Source: Lottia gigantea
Lineage: Eukaryota; Mollusca; Gastropoda; Lottiidae
Direction: 5' to 3'
NCBI RefSeq assembly: GCF_000327385.1
Contig: NW_008710663.1
Coordinates: forward strand, 1,878 to 65,877
Length of the DNA: 64,000 nucleotides
Numbering within the stretch: the first letter of the stretch is position 1; the number at the start of each line of letters is the position of its first letter. The notes beneath the pieces are model-generated. The model was not told the origin of the DNA and did no database searches. It worked only from the letters and a program-made list of their open reading frames with translations. Positions 12,501-25,300 of this stretch are shown here, piece by piece. The position numbers and the translations under genes are program-made.

Positions 12501-13099
12501 AGATTGGTTGGTTCGATTTTTGAACGACCAAATAATGGTGCTACGAAAGTAGAAGTCGTTTTAGTCTGACTGGATAGCCATGGTTGTTTTTGGTAGTCTT
12601 CAAACCTCAATTCCTGAAATAAAACAGGCTAGATTCATGATAACCATATACTACAATTGTATTTTATGTCGATGAAACAAACTGTTAAATTCATCTATGG
12701 CTTTAAATAGTCAATAGTTTAACTCAACGTATAACTATGCACTGAAAGCGATGCTACACGTAGAATTAATGGAATGTTACGTTACCTTCCTTTTCGCACT
12801 TAATTTGACTAATTGATACTGACAAGGCCGTGTAATGTGGAATAATGGGAATTTTGTCGATTCTTCGACTTTTTAATACCATTAATTGAATATATGAAGA
12901 ACTATCTGGTTATTTGGTGCAGAAAAGTAGGACGTAAAACTCTATTTTATTTGATCTAATGTCTTACCTCCATACTGCTGTTCTCGTACTCTCTCATGGC
13001 AGAAATACATTGATGTCTAGTTGATATAGACGTAGACTGACCATTTTTAAGCATACAATCGTGCCCAGTTGGTGGGTCAAATTTTGTAAGATTGGGCAT
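9584..13099 (-). CDS. Gene B: NUP98-type GLEBS + FG-repeat + B-box chimera
   Basis: Two coding exons on the minus strand, 13099-12968 and 12613-9584, join in phase 0 and give about 1,053 aa from the ATG at 13099. Residues 1-52 closely resemble the human NUP98 GLEBS segment as I recall it: KFDPPTGHD, STSISTRHQCISAMREYE, then ELRFEDYQ across the splice junction. In NUP98 this segment binds RAE1 (Gle2), an mRNA-export and mitotic factor. About 450 residues of SLFGTTTTSS-like repeats follow, then a B-box (CVDC, CSVC, HKWH), a coiled coil of about 150 residues and an acidic tail with two or three Asn/Asp/Glu repeats. The exon opens at an acceptor (13106), so an upstream exon is expected; none was found before 14750. 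A role at the nuclear pore or in RAE1 binding is inference. Confidence 0.8.
10870..10972 (-). other. Degenerate B-box zinc finger of gene B
   Basis: Reading the minus strand, KSRH is followed by eight residues, CVDC, four residues, CSVC, three residues, and HKWH. B-box type 2 fingers normally start CxxH; here the first Cys is Lys while the other seven ligands are in place, so one zinc site may be weakened. The coiled coil follows after a His/Asp/Gln-rich repeated linker. Confidence 0.7.
11050..12470 (-). repeat. 333-bp higher-order coding repeat of SLFG units
   Basis: Blocks at about 11541-11858 and 11874-12191 are offset by exactly 333 bp (111 codons) and nearly identical; a third related block lies at about 11220-11525. 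Within them, short SxxFGT units of roughly 10-11 residues repeat. The array lies wholly in the gene B frame and expands its FG-repeat domain. Confidence 0.85.
12580..13099 (-). other. GLEBS-like RAE1-binding motif split by one intron
   Basis: Exon 13099-12968 ends ..MREYENSSME (donor GTAAGA); exon 12613 onward begins ELRFEDYQKQ (acceptor TTTCAG). The joined peptide keeps the NUP98 landmarks PPTG, ISTxHQCIxAMxEYE and EELRxEDYQ. The match is by recall of the family, not by alignment software. Confidence 0.8.
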
Positions 13100-13106
13100 G
13101 ATGTTT

Positions 13107-14750
13107 CTAAAAACAGTAAAAATAATTAATGAAATAGGGGGGGGGGGGGGGTTAATTAATTGAACGTCTATCAGCGATGTTTTTACGTAATTATGTAATT
13201 TAGCGATGAGATGAATTTCTGACAAATATTTTGGTACAACAACTTTTAAAAACGTATTTTCAAATTTGTTAAGAATAAAGTTGGGATACAATTGGGGTTG
13301 CAAACCATTTTTCTAGGGGGTCAAATGCCCCAATTGATTTGGTGCATAGTGAATTGCTGACACATATTTTGGGGCAAAGTTATAAAAACCGTATTCTTAA
13401 ATTTGTTGAAAATAAAGTTAAGGTACAATTGGGGGTGCAAACCATTTTTCTAGGGGGTAAAATGCCGGGCCTCCACCAACCCCCCCAACCCCATCATCAT
13501 CTTAACTAATATTTTGGTCAATGTTCTAATAACAACGTTTGATTTCCCTAGTCGATTTTTATCTATCTATCCAGTTTCTTTCGATTTTGATTTTTGACTA
13601 ACTGTAAAGGCTCCTGTAGGCCTACAGGTTTTTATTCAACACTGCTATCCATTACATACAGTGACACTGTGACAGTATATTTAGATCAACGTATTAAATT
13701 TGACCTAAATTGGTTAATAAAGCTAGCTATGTTAATGTATTATACGTTGTTAAATAGGAAGATATCTAAAAGCGTCGCTTGAAATTACAATCTTTAAAAT
13801 ACAAAGAAAGAGTTAATTACCGATTCTTCACTGCAGCAAAATTAAGGCTGTTCCACAAGACTAAACTTATTCGCTGTGCCCGAAGTTTCCGAGACCTTAG
13901 TAACTCGATATCCAAAACAAACACAGTCGATCAACCCTGCCTTTATCATTCTAGGAAAACGTATGCCTCGTTTTACGTCTACTTTCGATATTGTTATATT
14001 ATATTTCTACTTTCGATTCCAATCCAAGTGACATGATAAAGTCTCTGACATCCAGATGTCTCCTGTCTGCGATGGATAATTATATATATTTCGCCACAGC
14101 TGTGTCGGACAAAGTGGGGCTGGATGATAGAGCCTACAAACGATTGCCATCTCTTATTCCCATGTTATATCACGAAATTTAAACTTCTTTATCGTTTTCA
14201 GAAATATAAACTTTCAAATATGTCGCATGAAAGTCTGACTGATGCTTATTGTATCGCAATAAATTCAGTAATTCTCATATGAATATGATGACCACCAGTG
14301 GCGGAGCTAATATAGAGTCAACAAGTTTCAGATTGACCTCTATCAATAATAACTATCAGAGACCAGATATATAAGGTCAGAAAGTTTCAGGCTGTCCGTT
14401 AGTTTTTTGGGTTTTTTTAATATTTTTCGTTTCAATTGAAATCTAACATGATGTTTACTGCCGTCCCGTTCCAGCGTTACTTCCAACCAATCCGTTTCAT
14501 GGTAACAGTGATGAATAGTGGGGTAGCGACATCCAAAGAGGTTGCCAAATTGTCCTAATTTGGGTTTCGCTATCCCATAATTTGTTATGTTATCAACAAA
14601 CGGGTATGTATATATCAATGAGATGTAGATATATATCAAACATCGATATTTTTGTTTATCTTTTTTTATCTTTTATCAAATTGAATCGACCTCCGAACAT
14701 ATTTCACAAATCTGACCCAGGATCGCGATGTGGAAAGTGGCCGGGACAAA
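13107..14750. other. Spacer between divergent gene B and the lectin receptor gene
   Basis: It likely holds both promoters and a 5' exon of gene B, but I could not place them. Visible content: a run of about 13 G at 13138-13151 and two copies of a repeat of about 140 bp (about 13206-13318 and 13347-13457) sharing GCAAACCATTTTTCTAGGGG; a fragment of the same repeat recurs near 26905. Confidence 0.5.
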
Positions 14751-16300
14751 ATGAATCTGAAAATTTTGTCGTTGATTTTTCTTTTATTTTTCGCAGGTTA
14801 GTCTCGTATTTTCTTACTATCATTTGAATTTTTTTACTGGAGATTGTGGAATATTACTGATTAAAAAAGAACAAATATTGAAATGAAATGATCTCCTTTT
14901 AATAGAATACATGTACATGTACACGATGACGGTGTAGAATTTTGGTTTTCGCAATGTACCGGCCAAATTACCTGAATTTTATGCAATTTGAAAGAGTATT
15001 TTAGAAGACTGTCATGTTCGAGAAGAAGGTGTTATTAGGCCCAATTTACGAAGCAGTCGTTAGGTTGTCGAATCCTTCAATCCGCCGTTTTTCATTAAAG
15101 GGATTGTAAAGATGTTTTTAAATTGTGTATATGTATCGGGGAAACTGATAGCATCAATTTGCATCATTCCAATTTTTAATCAGACGTCCGTGATTCCTGC
15201 AATTCCACTAAAATCAAGTGACCTAAACGTACCACCGTAGAAATTTCAAGAAAACCCTATAAACTGTTCTAACTTAATATAGTTAAATGCGTGCACTCAA
15301 TATTTCCATCGCATGAAAGTAAGTCATGTGTTTCGGTAGTTAAAAGTCAACTTTCTTATCAGAGAGAATCCTACATAGTTTATCTTAAAACAGTGTAACT
15401 CTTTGTACCACCAACTACTGTTATATTATCGCGAATCGTGTCTTTTATATCTATATGCTGATAACAATATATCACCAATAAAACTTTCCGGTTTGTTTGT
15501 TTCGTTGGTTGGCGGGTTAGTGGGTGTATGGTTGGGTTGGTGGTTGGCTGACTGTCTGACTGTCTGGTTGGTTGGCTGACTGAAACCAAGGTTTAGAATG
15601 AAAAACAAATAACAAATTGTTCATATAATGCTGCTTTTATCTTTAAGCTGTGTACTGCGCATGTCCAGCTGGCTGGTCGTCGTTCAATGGAAGATGTTAT
15701 TACGTCACTACAGCACATCTCAAGTATATAGACGCCGTTAATTTCTGTGCATCAAGGAACGCAACTCTTCCAATCTACTACTCCGACCAAGAGTTTCAAT
15801 ACCTACAGAATATAACTCTACGAGGGCCTCGGCTGTATCAGTGGGCGGGCATTCATTATGATCTTAAGACTTCTAAATGGTTATGGATGGATGGTACAAC
15901 TAAATATAATACAACCGCCTTGTAAGTGGGATATGAGCCCCTGTAAATATTATGGTTTTGTGTTCATAGACTTTCTGTCGAGGCCTCTAATTGGCTGTAT
16001 TCGCTAGCGTACAATCTGATCAAATCGCTTCATTTACAAATTTTCATGATACAAGAAAAGTAACTATTCCTTAAAATCGGAATAAACCAAGATTGAATGG
16101 TGTAACACATCGAACATAAATGAAACCTATTGTTTAGATCAGTTTATTCCTTTCTTGTAGCCACTGGGTGAGCAATAAGGAAAGAATACCAGCGAAAACT
16201 GAGAAATACAACCTTTGTGCTGGAATGTACCCTGCTAGCAGAGCTACATATCTTCTTAACTGTAATGGCGGCTACCAGGTTATTTGCCAGAAGCCCGCTA
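14751..16300 (+). other. Lectin receptor exons 1-3: signal peptide and CTLD1
   Basis: Exons 14751-14796, 15648-15921, 16161-16300. Exon 1 opens with ATG and encodes MNLKILSLIFLLFFA; the junction gives AVYCACPAGW, so cleavage is likely near VYC. CTLD1 has GWSSFNGRCYY, an aromatic IHYDLKTSKWLW core and a closing LNCNGGYQVICQK, but no EPN or WND, so it probably lacks calcium-dependent sugar binding. A start at this Met is favoured because a hydrophobic leader follows at once. Confidence 0.85.
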
Positions 16301-19300
16301 GTAAGTCAAATCTTCATTTTAACTCAGTTTTCATCTTTGTAACCAAGAATCACTCTTGGGACTATCTTTAAACGGATTTTCATTATTGCCCTCTTATAAT
16401 TTGTATATCGTCATATACCAACCGGAATGCCAGGTCTTTTCACTTTGCGCATGTTCACTTCGCGGATACTTTGCGGAATAAGGTACAGGATTATCAATTC
16501 AGTAGAACATAGAAGAATTTTCGTCCTCATCGCTTCTGGACCCTTACATCATCTATTCACTTCTCTTATTTTCTGCAATATTGATTTCCGGCATTGGACA
16601 CCACATCAGTCACGCATACCTCCTTTAGTTGCATCAATTTTCCCATATCGTTCATCGTGTATCTTTATTTTCCTGCACTAACCCCTGGCACTTTTACGTG
16701 GGGCTGAGCCGACCCTTAGTGTCAACATTTCCAGTCATTGAACTCTAGAATATCTGGTACTATGTGTCCCAATTCCATGGCTCGCTCTCGTTTAAGATTA
16801 ATAGATACGCCCTGGCATCTGGCATCTGACACTGGATAAGCAGAAGGTCATAAAAGCTTGACACTAGCCACGTTTACACTGCCATAAAACTAGGCCGACT
16901 TGAATTGAACCGATCTTGGTCCGGACTCGGCCCGGATAATTCGTGACAGTCTAAACGCGACTATTGTGAAGATGATCTTCCACCGTCATATATATTTGTA
17001 GATAGTATCGATAAATGTGACGCAAGTGATGGTTGGTTAGATGTCTCTGGTAAATGCTATAAATATTTCTCCACCCCCAAAACATGGCGGGACGCGCGTG
17101 CATCTTGTCAGCAGTACAGTGGAGATCTAGCCGTACCAATATCGTACACGGAGCAGTTAGTACTGGGCGATGTGGTTCCCTGTCAGAATCAGGCGAATGA
17201 CGTTTGGGTTGGAATATCAGACATAGTGAGTACACATTTCTTTTCTCTTTCGGAACATACGATGCCGTTATGTGGTCGGTCTGCAACTTGACTTTCAAAC
17301 TTTCTGACAAAGATACCATAAGCGTCGAAATATTGCCCGGTGTGCACAATAATTTTTAGACATATAAAATCCAGAAATTTACAGTTTTCCCTTTAATCTT
17401 CTGAGTAGTTTCACAAGTGTCACAAAAATGAACGTTGGATATATAGCGAAACAGGACTCTGTATTCTGTTAGAAATGGGTATGGGGAGTTTTCTCTCTGT
17501 GATGACTATAATGTTTTTCTAGACCTCACCTGGGAGATATTTAACAGTGGATTCTGTAACACCACCATATCAACGCTGGAACAGTAAAGTTCGATATCCG
17601 TAATGTATTATATTCTGTATTCATTATTTACGAGTTATTGCAATAAGGGATATTGTACACAGATGTACAGATAGATACTACCTTCAGTAGCAGGATGCCT
17701 GTGGTTCATGCGGTTTTAGAAATACTCATATGACTCCACTGTAGCAAAGGCTGCTTATATCTCAAAGCGTTTGTGATAAAACGAATTGTCCAAGTGGAAT
17801 TGTAAGATCCAGTGACCTTTGAATGCCCCAAACTATATAAAAAGGTTTTTTTTATTTTATGATTAATAACTAATACTTATAGCGTACCTGGTGATTCGTG
17901 TGTTAGTGCTTTGTCCAGTCAAACGTTCGCCTATGAATCAGATACATGTGTTGCAGAAAATACCTACATTTGTCAGAAACCCTATGGTAAGCGAATACAT
18001 CTTGTGGAAAAATCGAGGCTTCCCAGAGACAGGAGATATAGCAAGATCACAGAATAGATTCGTGATTAGTCCCAGATAATATTTCCCCACCACCTGAAAA
18101 ACGTTTGACACAAGACGCCATTATTTTTTTCTGCTGCTATGTATCTCAATCAAATGGCTCCCTCTCCTGTTAGATGATTAGATATAGGTTTTAAAAGATG
18201 AACAACAAGCAAGTGTAATTTATTAATGTAATTTATCCCCTCCCCTCCCTGATAACATTTTCATCGCTTGCGTTAAAACGTCCTGTTATAATCGCATTAT
18301 AAAGGCGTGTGTGGCTTGGCTTGTCGAGTCAAATGGTTGCCCTCCTCTTTTTTTCACTGTTGAGAGTTATATATTAATTAATATAGATCGACATTAAGTC
18401 AGCGTAATTCATTTTTTAAGGTTCGTGTGCACCAGGCTGGATTCAGAATAACGGTAGCTGTTATAAATTGTACCAGAAAAGAGACATAACGTCCTGGTTT
18501 AGTGCCCAGATGATGTGTCAGTCTCAGGGAACGAATTTGGTTATAATAGAGAGGTAGGTAGCGTTACTGAATCATGTCTGCTTATGTGGTCACAACTAGA
18601 AATTAATTTTATGAAATTTACTTTTTGATAATTTCAGTGCCGATGAACAGAAGTATTTAGCAAAGTTTATTAAATCACAGAAATTGACAGTAACCTGGAT
18701 TGGGTGTTCAGGTAAATCAGATAGTAACATTGGGTTCCTTTTTCCATCTGATTTGGATAAGGACCGGATCTCACACAGAGAAAACTGCCTTTTACATAGT
18801 GATTGACTATCCATAAGAGATATAAGTAAACAGGCTACGAAGATAGAAAGCAAAAACTTTCCTGGATCAACATAGAAAGATGTTTTGCTTTGCCTTGTTT
18901 TGCTGTGTTTTGCTATGTTTTTCTCTGCTTTGCTGTGCTGTGCTGTGTTTTACTCTGCTCTGCTCTGCTCTGCTGTACTGTGCTTTGCTTTGTTATGCTA
19001 TGCTTTTCTATGCTTTGCTTTGTCATGATAACCAAACCTTGATGATCAAGTTTCTATTTTCAGATTATAACATGGACAACACCCAGAGTTGGGTGTCCGG
19101 AGTGAAAATTGCGAATGGGGTGTATACCCACTGGCATAAGGGTTACCCTCGTCCCTACAATGGTTTGGCATCCTGCGGTTCAATGCTTACAGGTAATATT
19201 AATTGATATTTTTTCTCGTCCATGGTCATCTTAAAAACTATTCTGAAAAGCAAGCATGTTTAACACATGGTTTAGTTTAGTTCAATATTCAGAAATCAAA

Positions 19301-22300
19301 GTCGTATTTAACCATCTTCACAATGTCGAGCTATTACGAACTTCGTCTTATACCTTGACTACAATAGCAGCCTTTTTTGTATCAGTGAATTCGATTGAAT
19401 GTACGCCAGCGAATACAGCCATTCAGGGCAATCGACATAAAGGCTGTATAAACATTTTGATTACTAACCTGCTGTCAGTGATAGGTTATACAATCCAATC
19501 AAGTCGCTTTAATGTGAAGGTGGATTTTTACTGACCAAACAAAAAGGTATTAGCTGTATAAAATGTTGAGAAATGTAAAAAAAAAACTGATAGCATCGGC
19601 CACATTGTTCAGTTTTCTCTTCGTAACAATTAACATATTGAATGCAACATTTCGGCGAAACATTGGTAACAGCTTATGACCTTTTTACATTAAGAAGTAT
19701 ATCAATCATAAGTGAGTAGATATTTCATAGTAGTTTCAGGTGTCTAGAAGTTTCATAAGTTTGATAATTTACTTTGGTTTTTCTTACAGCTAAAAATGAC
19801 GATACATGGGCCAATATTTATTGTTTTACAAGTAGAGCTTTTATCTGTGAAAGTTCAATCACAAATGTCCCTCACATGATTCCAGGGCTACGTAAGTTTT
19901 CAGCATCATTATCACCATCATTAGCGTCGTCATCATCATCACTACTATAGTCATCATCATCATCATCATATTGTCATCGTCGTCGTCATCGTAATCATCC
20001 TTTGATATCTATCATCACCATCATCATCATCATTATTTTTGTCAGTGTCGTCGTCATCATCGTCATTGTCATCATCGTTATCATCATTATCAACATCATC
20101 ATTGTCGGCGTCTTCGTGGACGGACGGAAAATGATAACGGCAAAAGAAACTACATAATATACACTTCAATGTGGGTGTAAAAAGCGTCCTTGTGCTATCA
20201 CGATTATATCCCACTGTTTACCACGACGAAAACGTCTTGTTAGTTCACCAGAAAACACTTTGAATGGCGTTAAAACAACTTTTTAGTTTTAGCCATAATA
20301 TTGTGATAACAAACTATCGGGTAGTCCTAAATTTTGTAGAACTGTCGTGTGATTCTGGTTGGTCTCTGTACAGAGAAGACTGTTATTACCAGGGTCATGG
20401 TAAAACAAGAGACGATGCCCTGAGTTACTGCCAATCTGTCGGTGCTATTCTTACCACAATTAGAGATCCTCAAGAACAAGCCATAGTTATAAGTAAGTTC
20501 ATTTTATAATGATAGACATTACTCATATGATACAAATGAAATGAGTATTAGTCCTACTTTACTGCATCTTAACGAGAGGTATATTAGCTCTGATGGGCTA
20601 AGTGTAGGTCCTCTGACATGTTGATCGCAAGGCATTGTTCATTTTGTTAAAAAATCATCCATTTTCACCACGCCAAGCTATTACGAACTGCAATTATAAC
20701 CTTCGAATGTGATAAACATTGTGGCTTATCGTTATTTACAGACTTACTGTTGGGGACTCTGATTGGCTGTATTCGCCAACGTACAATTCAATCAAATTAC
20801 TTCATTGACAAAGAACAAGAATGATACAAGAATAGTAGTGGTTATTGCAGTCAGGGTTCGTAATAGCTTGACATTGTGAAGATGTAAGGACTCGTGTGTT
20901 GCTTTATTTACTCCCTGTTTGATGCGTTATGTCTGTGTATGATTACAGAAATGAAGAAATGGACTGATACAGCTTGGTTTGGTTTGTCGTTTAAAAAAGG
21001 CCAGAATGTATATGCGTGGGACGACTACACTCCGGTAAGTATTACTTTCCTGGACGATGATGTCCGAACTTAATGGCTAATACCTTCCTTGTTTTGTTTT
21101 GTTTGTTTGTGATTTGGGTTTTTTTTTGCTGTTTTTTCTTGGTGTCTTACTTCAGGTCCGGAGCTACAGGGGGAGGGGCAAGAGGGAGAAAAGAAGGGGT
21201 GCTTCCCCATCCCATTAAAAAATAACTGATCAATTGCTGCAACTTAACACCATACATCATTGTCCCACCGAACAATCAAATCTGGCTATGAGATTGAGCT
21301 ACTTTCAAATTCAACACTCTGACGTAAGACAGTCGGATTAAAGACCCTTAAACTACAGCCTGTATGAAAATTAAACCATGAATCAGATTCATCTCATTTT
21401 CATAATTTCAGCCCACGTATACCAACTGGTACCCTAAAGAACCAGACAGGAAACAGCCGTGTGTCCAGATCGTGGGTGGAAGTAGGGCTAAACGTTATAT
21501 AGGATCCTGGGAAGATACAACCTGTAATCGCAGAAATAATTTCATCTGTAGAAAATCAGCAAGTAAGATGTGTATTTAACAGACTAGCTGTCACCCTCTA
21601 AACACCCCTCCTTAACACCACCAACTCGACTCCCCTTCCCGTTCCTTCGGTCCCGAATGTGCAAGTTAGCAATCGTTTAGAATTGGCTTCTCCAAAACCC
21701 CATCATTGGGAACCTTTCATGAATTGTATTGTCAAGAAAGCAGTGGATTTGGTACGGGTAGGGGTGTTTTAGAGGCCAGAAGCCAATGCGACCCCCCCCC
21801 CCTCCCCCAAACTCCCCACCCATCTCTTTTTGGTCCTCTTTGCAACCGATTATTGTAGTTCAAAAATATTTTTCTGCAATTACTCCACATATTCTGGAAC
21901 CAATAGATCATCTTTGTATTGTGTGTCTTTTACAGATGGCGCAAGTACTACAACCCCCTCTGGTGTAGTAACTGGTACGTATCTCTTTCTCGTTTCTTAG
22001 CTTCTTATGTTCTAACTCATATCACAAAAAACAAAAGGGAGTTGTTTCGAGAATTCAATATTATTCGGGGATGAAATTAAGCTTTCAAAATTGCTTGTTT
22101 TAAGCTTTATTTCAATCCATGGAAGTGCATTAGAGCATAAACTCCAGTTTATCCGTTTTGTGAAAGTCTGTAGACATCTTTCCTCATTATTCCAGCTTAT
22201 CCAGAAAATATCATTGCCAAGAACGCTTCCTCGTGTACCGGAGTTGTTATCTTTGTAAAAATCATAGCTCATAGATTTGTCCAAGGTCAAGCTGGTAAAC

Positions 22301-25300
22301 AGGATCCTCATGAACCTATGTTGTTATCATTATACATTTTTAGCCAAGAGGTTTGACCACGGCCCAGCTGGTAGCACGGATCCTTGAGAACCTAAGTTGT
22401 TATACTCTTAAAGCGATTTCTTCTTTCTTTTGTTATAAGCACAATGGTCAGAGCGGTGCGGTGGACCGGGTTGGATTGACAACCAGAACGAGAACACGTG
22501 TTATCAGATTAACACCGAGAGAAAGAAATGGGCTGATGCCAGGAAAGACTGTCAGAATAAAGGTGGTGATCTGATGAGTATCTCCGGTCCGAAGGAACAG
22601 ATCCATCTTGAAGGTAGGGAGCTGTAAATGATACCAGGACGTTGTGATACCCCAGGAAATTTCACAGGAAATATTGGGTCGTAAAAAATGGTTAATTGGT
22701 ATCGTAAACTGTGATGTCGTTATTAAGAGTAAGGGGAGAGGATTTCAAGTACATAGGAAGGCAGATGGATTAAAGAGACAGGGAACGTAGAGAAATTGTA
22801 AGTAATGAGGAAAGAACTAGGATAGAAGAATTAGAACGGAGAAGAAAAGGAGAAAGACAGGGGATGTACTAGATCATTAATCAGAGGGCGGGGATTAGAG
22901 GCAGTGCGAGACACGAGTGGACAGTAATTAGGGGAAAGAAGCGTTAAAAATATAGTCAGGAAGGCGAATGCTATGAGAGGAGGGGAGTAGTGGGTTTGAA
23001 TACGTACGTGGTGGCAATTGCGGGGAGAAGGGGGCTTAAGAGGATGGGCATTTACTAGATAGGTTTAGAGTTTTAGACAGTGGAGTATTCTCTTATATTG
23101 AGAGGTACTCGATGTACCTCCGTGCAATGCTTCGAATTACAGTACTCCGAAGACTTAATATGGGTCGCTGTGTTCCAGCTTTCAAACAGATTTGATACTG
23201 ATGTGTAGTTTTAGTTTAATTGACTTTAAAAGAATCCATAAGTTGCCGCAGTGGTCTAATGAAATTGCATCGAGTTCCTTCCCTTGAAGTAAAACGTATA
23301 TAAAACGATTAGATTACACCACTCACATTTATCAATGAATAATTTTGAAAAGGGATACAGGTGACTGAAGTAGAATTCCACTTGGTAAAGAAAGAAATAT
23401 TTAGATACTATACAGATACCCAAGATTTAACTGTATCCAAGAAGTGAACGACGTTATATTGGCTCAGTGAGGTGCTGGAGAGTAGGGTGTAAAACTCCAT
23501 TCATTTCATTTCAATTTTTTCTTTATTACAGCAACATTGAGTAGCAGTCAGTTTTCTTATGTGCAGAATAATCTGTTTATTGGTGGGTCTGACAGGAATG
23601 ACGAGGGAGGTTGGGAGTGGAGTGACGGGTCACCTTTTAGATATCTAAACTGGCACACCGGTAGGTCATCCTTTTTTATATTCAACCTATTAGTCCAAAG
23701 ACTAAAAAGTAAGTCACAACTATGACTGATGTCTTTAAGCTCCAGAGTCCAAAGCGAAAGACTTGAAATTGAGCTCCACTTAAGCTCAAACTATGGCGGA
23801 TGTCTCAAGCATGACAGCGCACGCTCTCCATTCCGGAACACCTGATGACACTCAGCCACTGAGTTTGTCAATTCGCATTCCTTTAGGTATAGGAGAGTCC
23901 TCTATGCTTGTGAAAAATATCTCCAAATATTTTCCGTTGAGTATTGCAGAATTTTCCTTAAGTTAAGAAATGTGAGGGCCTCTCATAGGTCCGCGCTCGC
24001 ATCATACGTTTACAATACAAACTATAAACCTTTGTACGTCAGTAAAGAATATTGAAACTACAGCGGCTAAGCCGACGTTTTGGCGTTTGGTTTAGGAAAT
24101 TTAACATGCTTGCCTTTCCAAAATAAAAACTGATGCCGCTACCCAGAGTTAAATTAATGTAATTCGATGCTATCAGTGTCCCTGTTACGCATAGAGAGTG
24201 TAGAAAACCTCTTAACAATCCCTTAAACTTATTTGATTTAATTGTAGGCGAACCTAATATGTTGGGACGAGGACAGAATTGTATGGTTTTAACTACGTCC
24301 AACTGGCACTACACCTGGGATAATACAGACTGTTCCGTTCCGTCTCCGTATATCTGTAAACGCAAACGTAAGTATGTGTGTATATTAACAGAGGTTGGTT
24401 AATAATCCAATTGGAGATCAAAATACAGGTGTAAGAACCCAAAGGTTTCAGGGCACTATGAATTTCTGCAAAGAAAGAAGTAAAGAAAGGCAAGTAAATG
24501 CCATTGAAACATCAACGGGGGCTCACAGGCAATGTGGGCAGGGGTAAGCTGGGTCAGCCTCAGCTCTGATCCCCACCTATGGCCCTCGATGAAACGTAAC
24601 TGCTATACGCCCATCTTGAAGGCCATGGTTCGCCATTTTCTCTCTGAAAATTAGGGTATCCGAAAGTCGAACGTCTTGTTGATATATTCTCGTACATCCA
24701 GACATCTAAGTGGGACTGGATGATTGAGTCTACGGCATATACGTGACATCATTATTAGTTCTTCTAAATGTTAAATCTTGGACAAAGGTACGATTGAACC
24801 CGCAAAAAATAGCGAACCACATTGCCACACCAGTTGGTCTGATGATGGATTATATATTTGAAACACGGCAGGCGTATGATCAGTTTTTTACCAAATTATT
24901 TCAGCTTATAAAGTAAAGGGTGCAACCACCACAACAGCCTTGCCTTCATTACAAAGTAAGTGTGGATAAATACTGTCTTATTAAGGTGCAAATTTGAATG
25001 TGTCGTTTCGTATTTGTGATACAAGTGACTTCATTTGCCGTCTATGATCTGACGAAATTGTTATGCATCTTATGTTCATGTTTAGATCTGAATTCCAATC
25101 AAAACGAGATAAATGCTATGAAGTGAAATTTTGATATCTACATCTTTAGAAAAGTCTCTCATTCTTAGTTATTGTAAAAGTACTCATTTATTTCCAGAAA
25201 CATGTAAACCTACGGCCATATTGTCTGGTACCATCAGCTTACCAGATGAACGAATCACGGCTTCCTCGTCGGCAGGAGGATTGAATGGTGCCAGCAGTTC

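Larger units (their letters stand above)
18421..19891 (+). other. Lectin receptor exons 7-10: CTLD3
   Basis: Exons 18421-18553, 18638-18711, 19064-19192, 19790-19891. Starts CAPGWIQNNGSCY; VTWIGCS and SWVSGVK form the core; WANIYC and AFICES close it. The EPN position reads YPRPYNG, so a classical calcium site is not expected. Confidence 0.8.

Noticed and set aside
14343-14639. Minus-strand frame with GQFGNLFG, considered as an upstream FG exon of gene B
   Set aside because: Only two FG dipeptides, no acceptor/donor pair that joins in phase to 13106, and the rest of the frame is unlike a nucleoporin.
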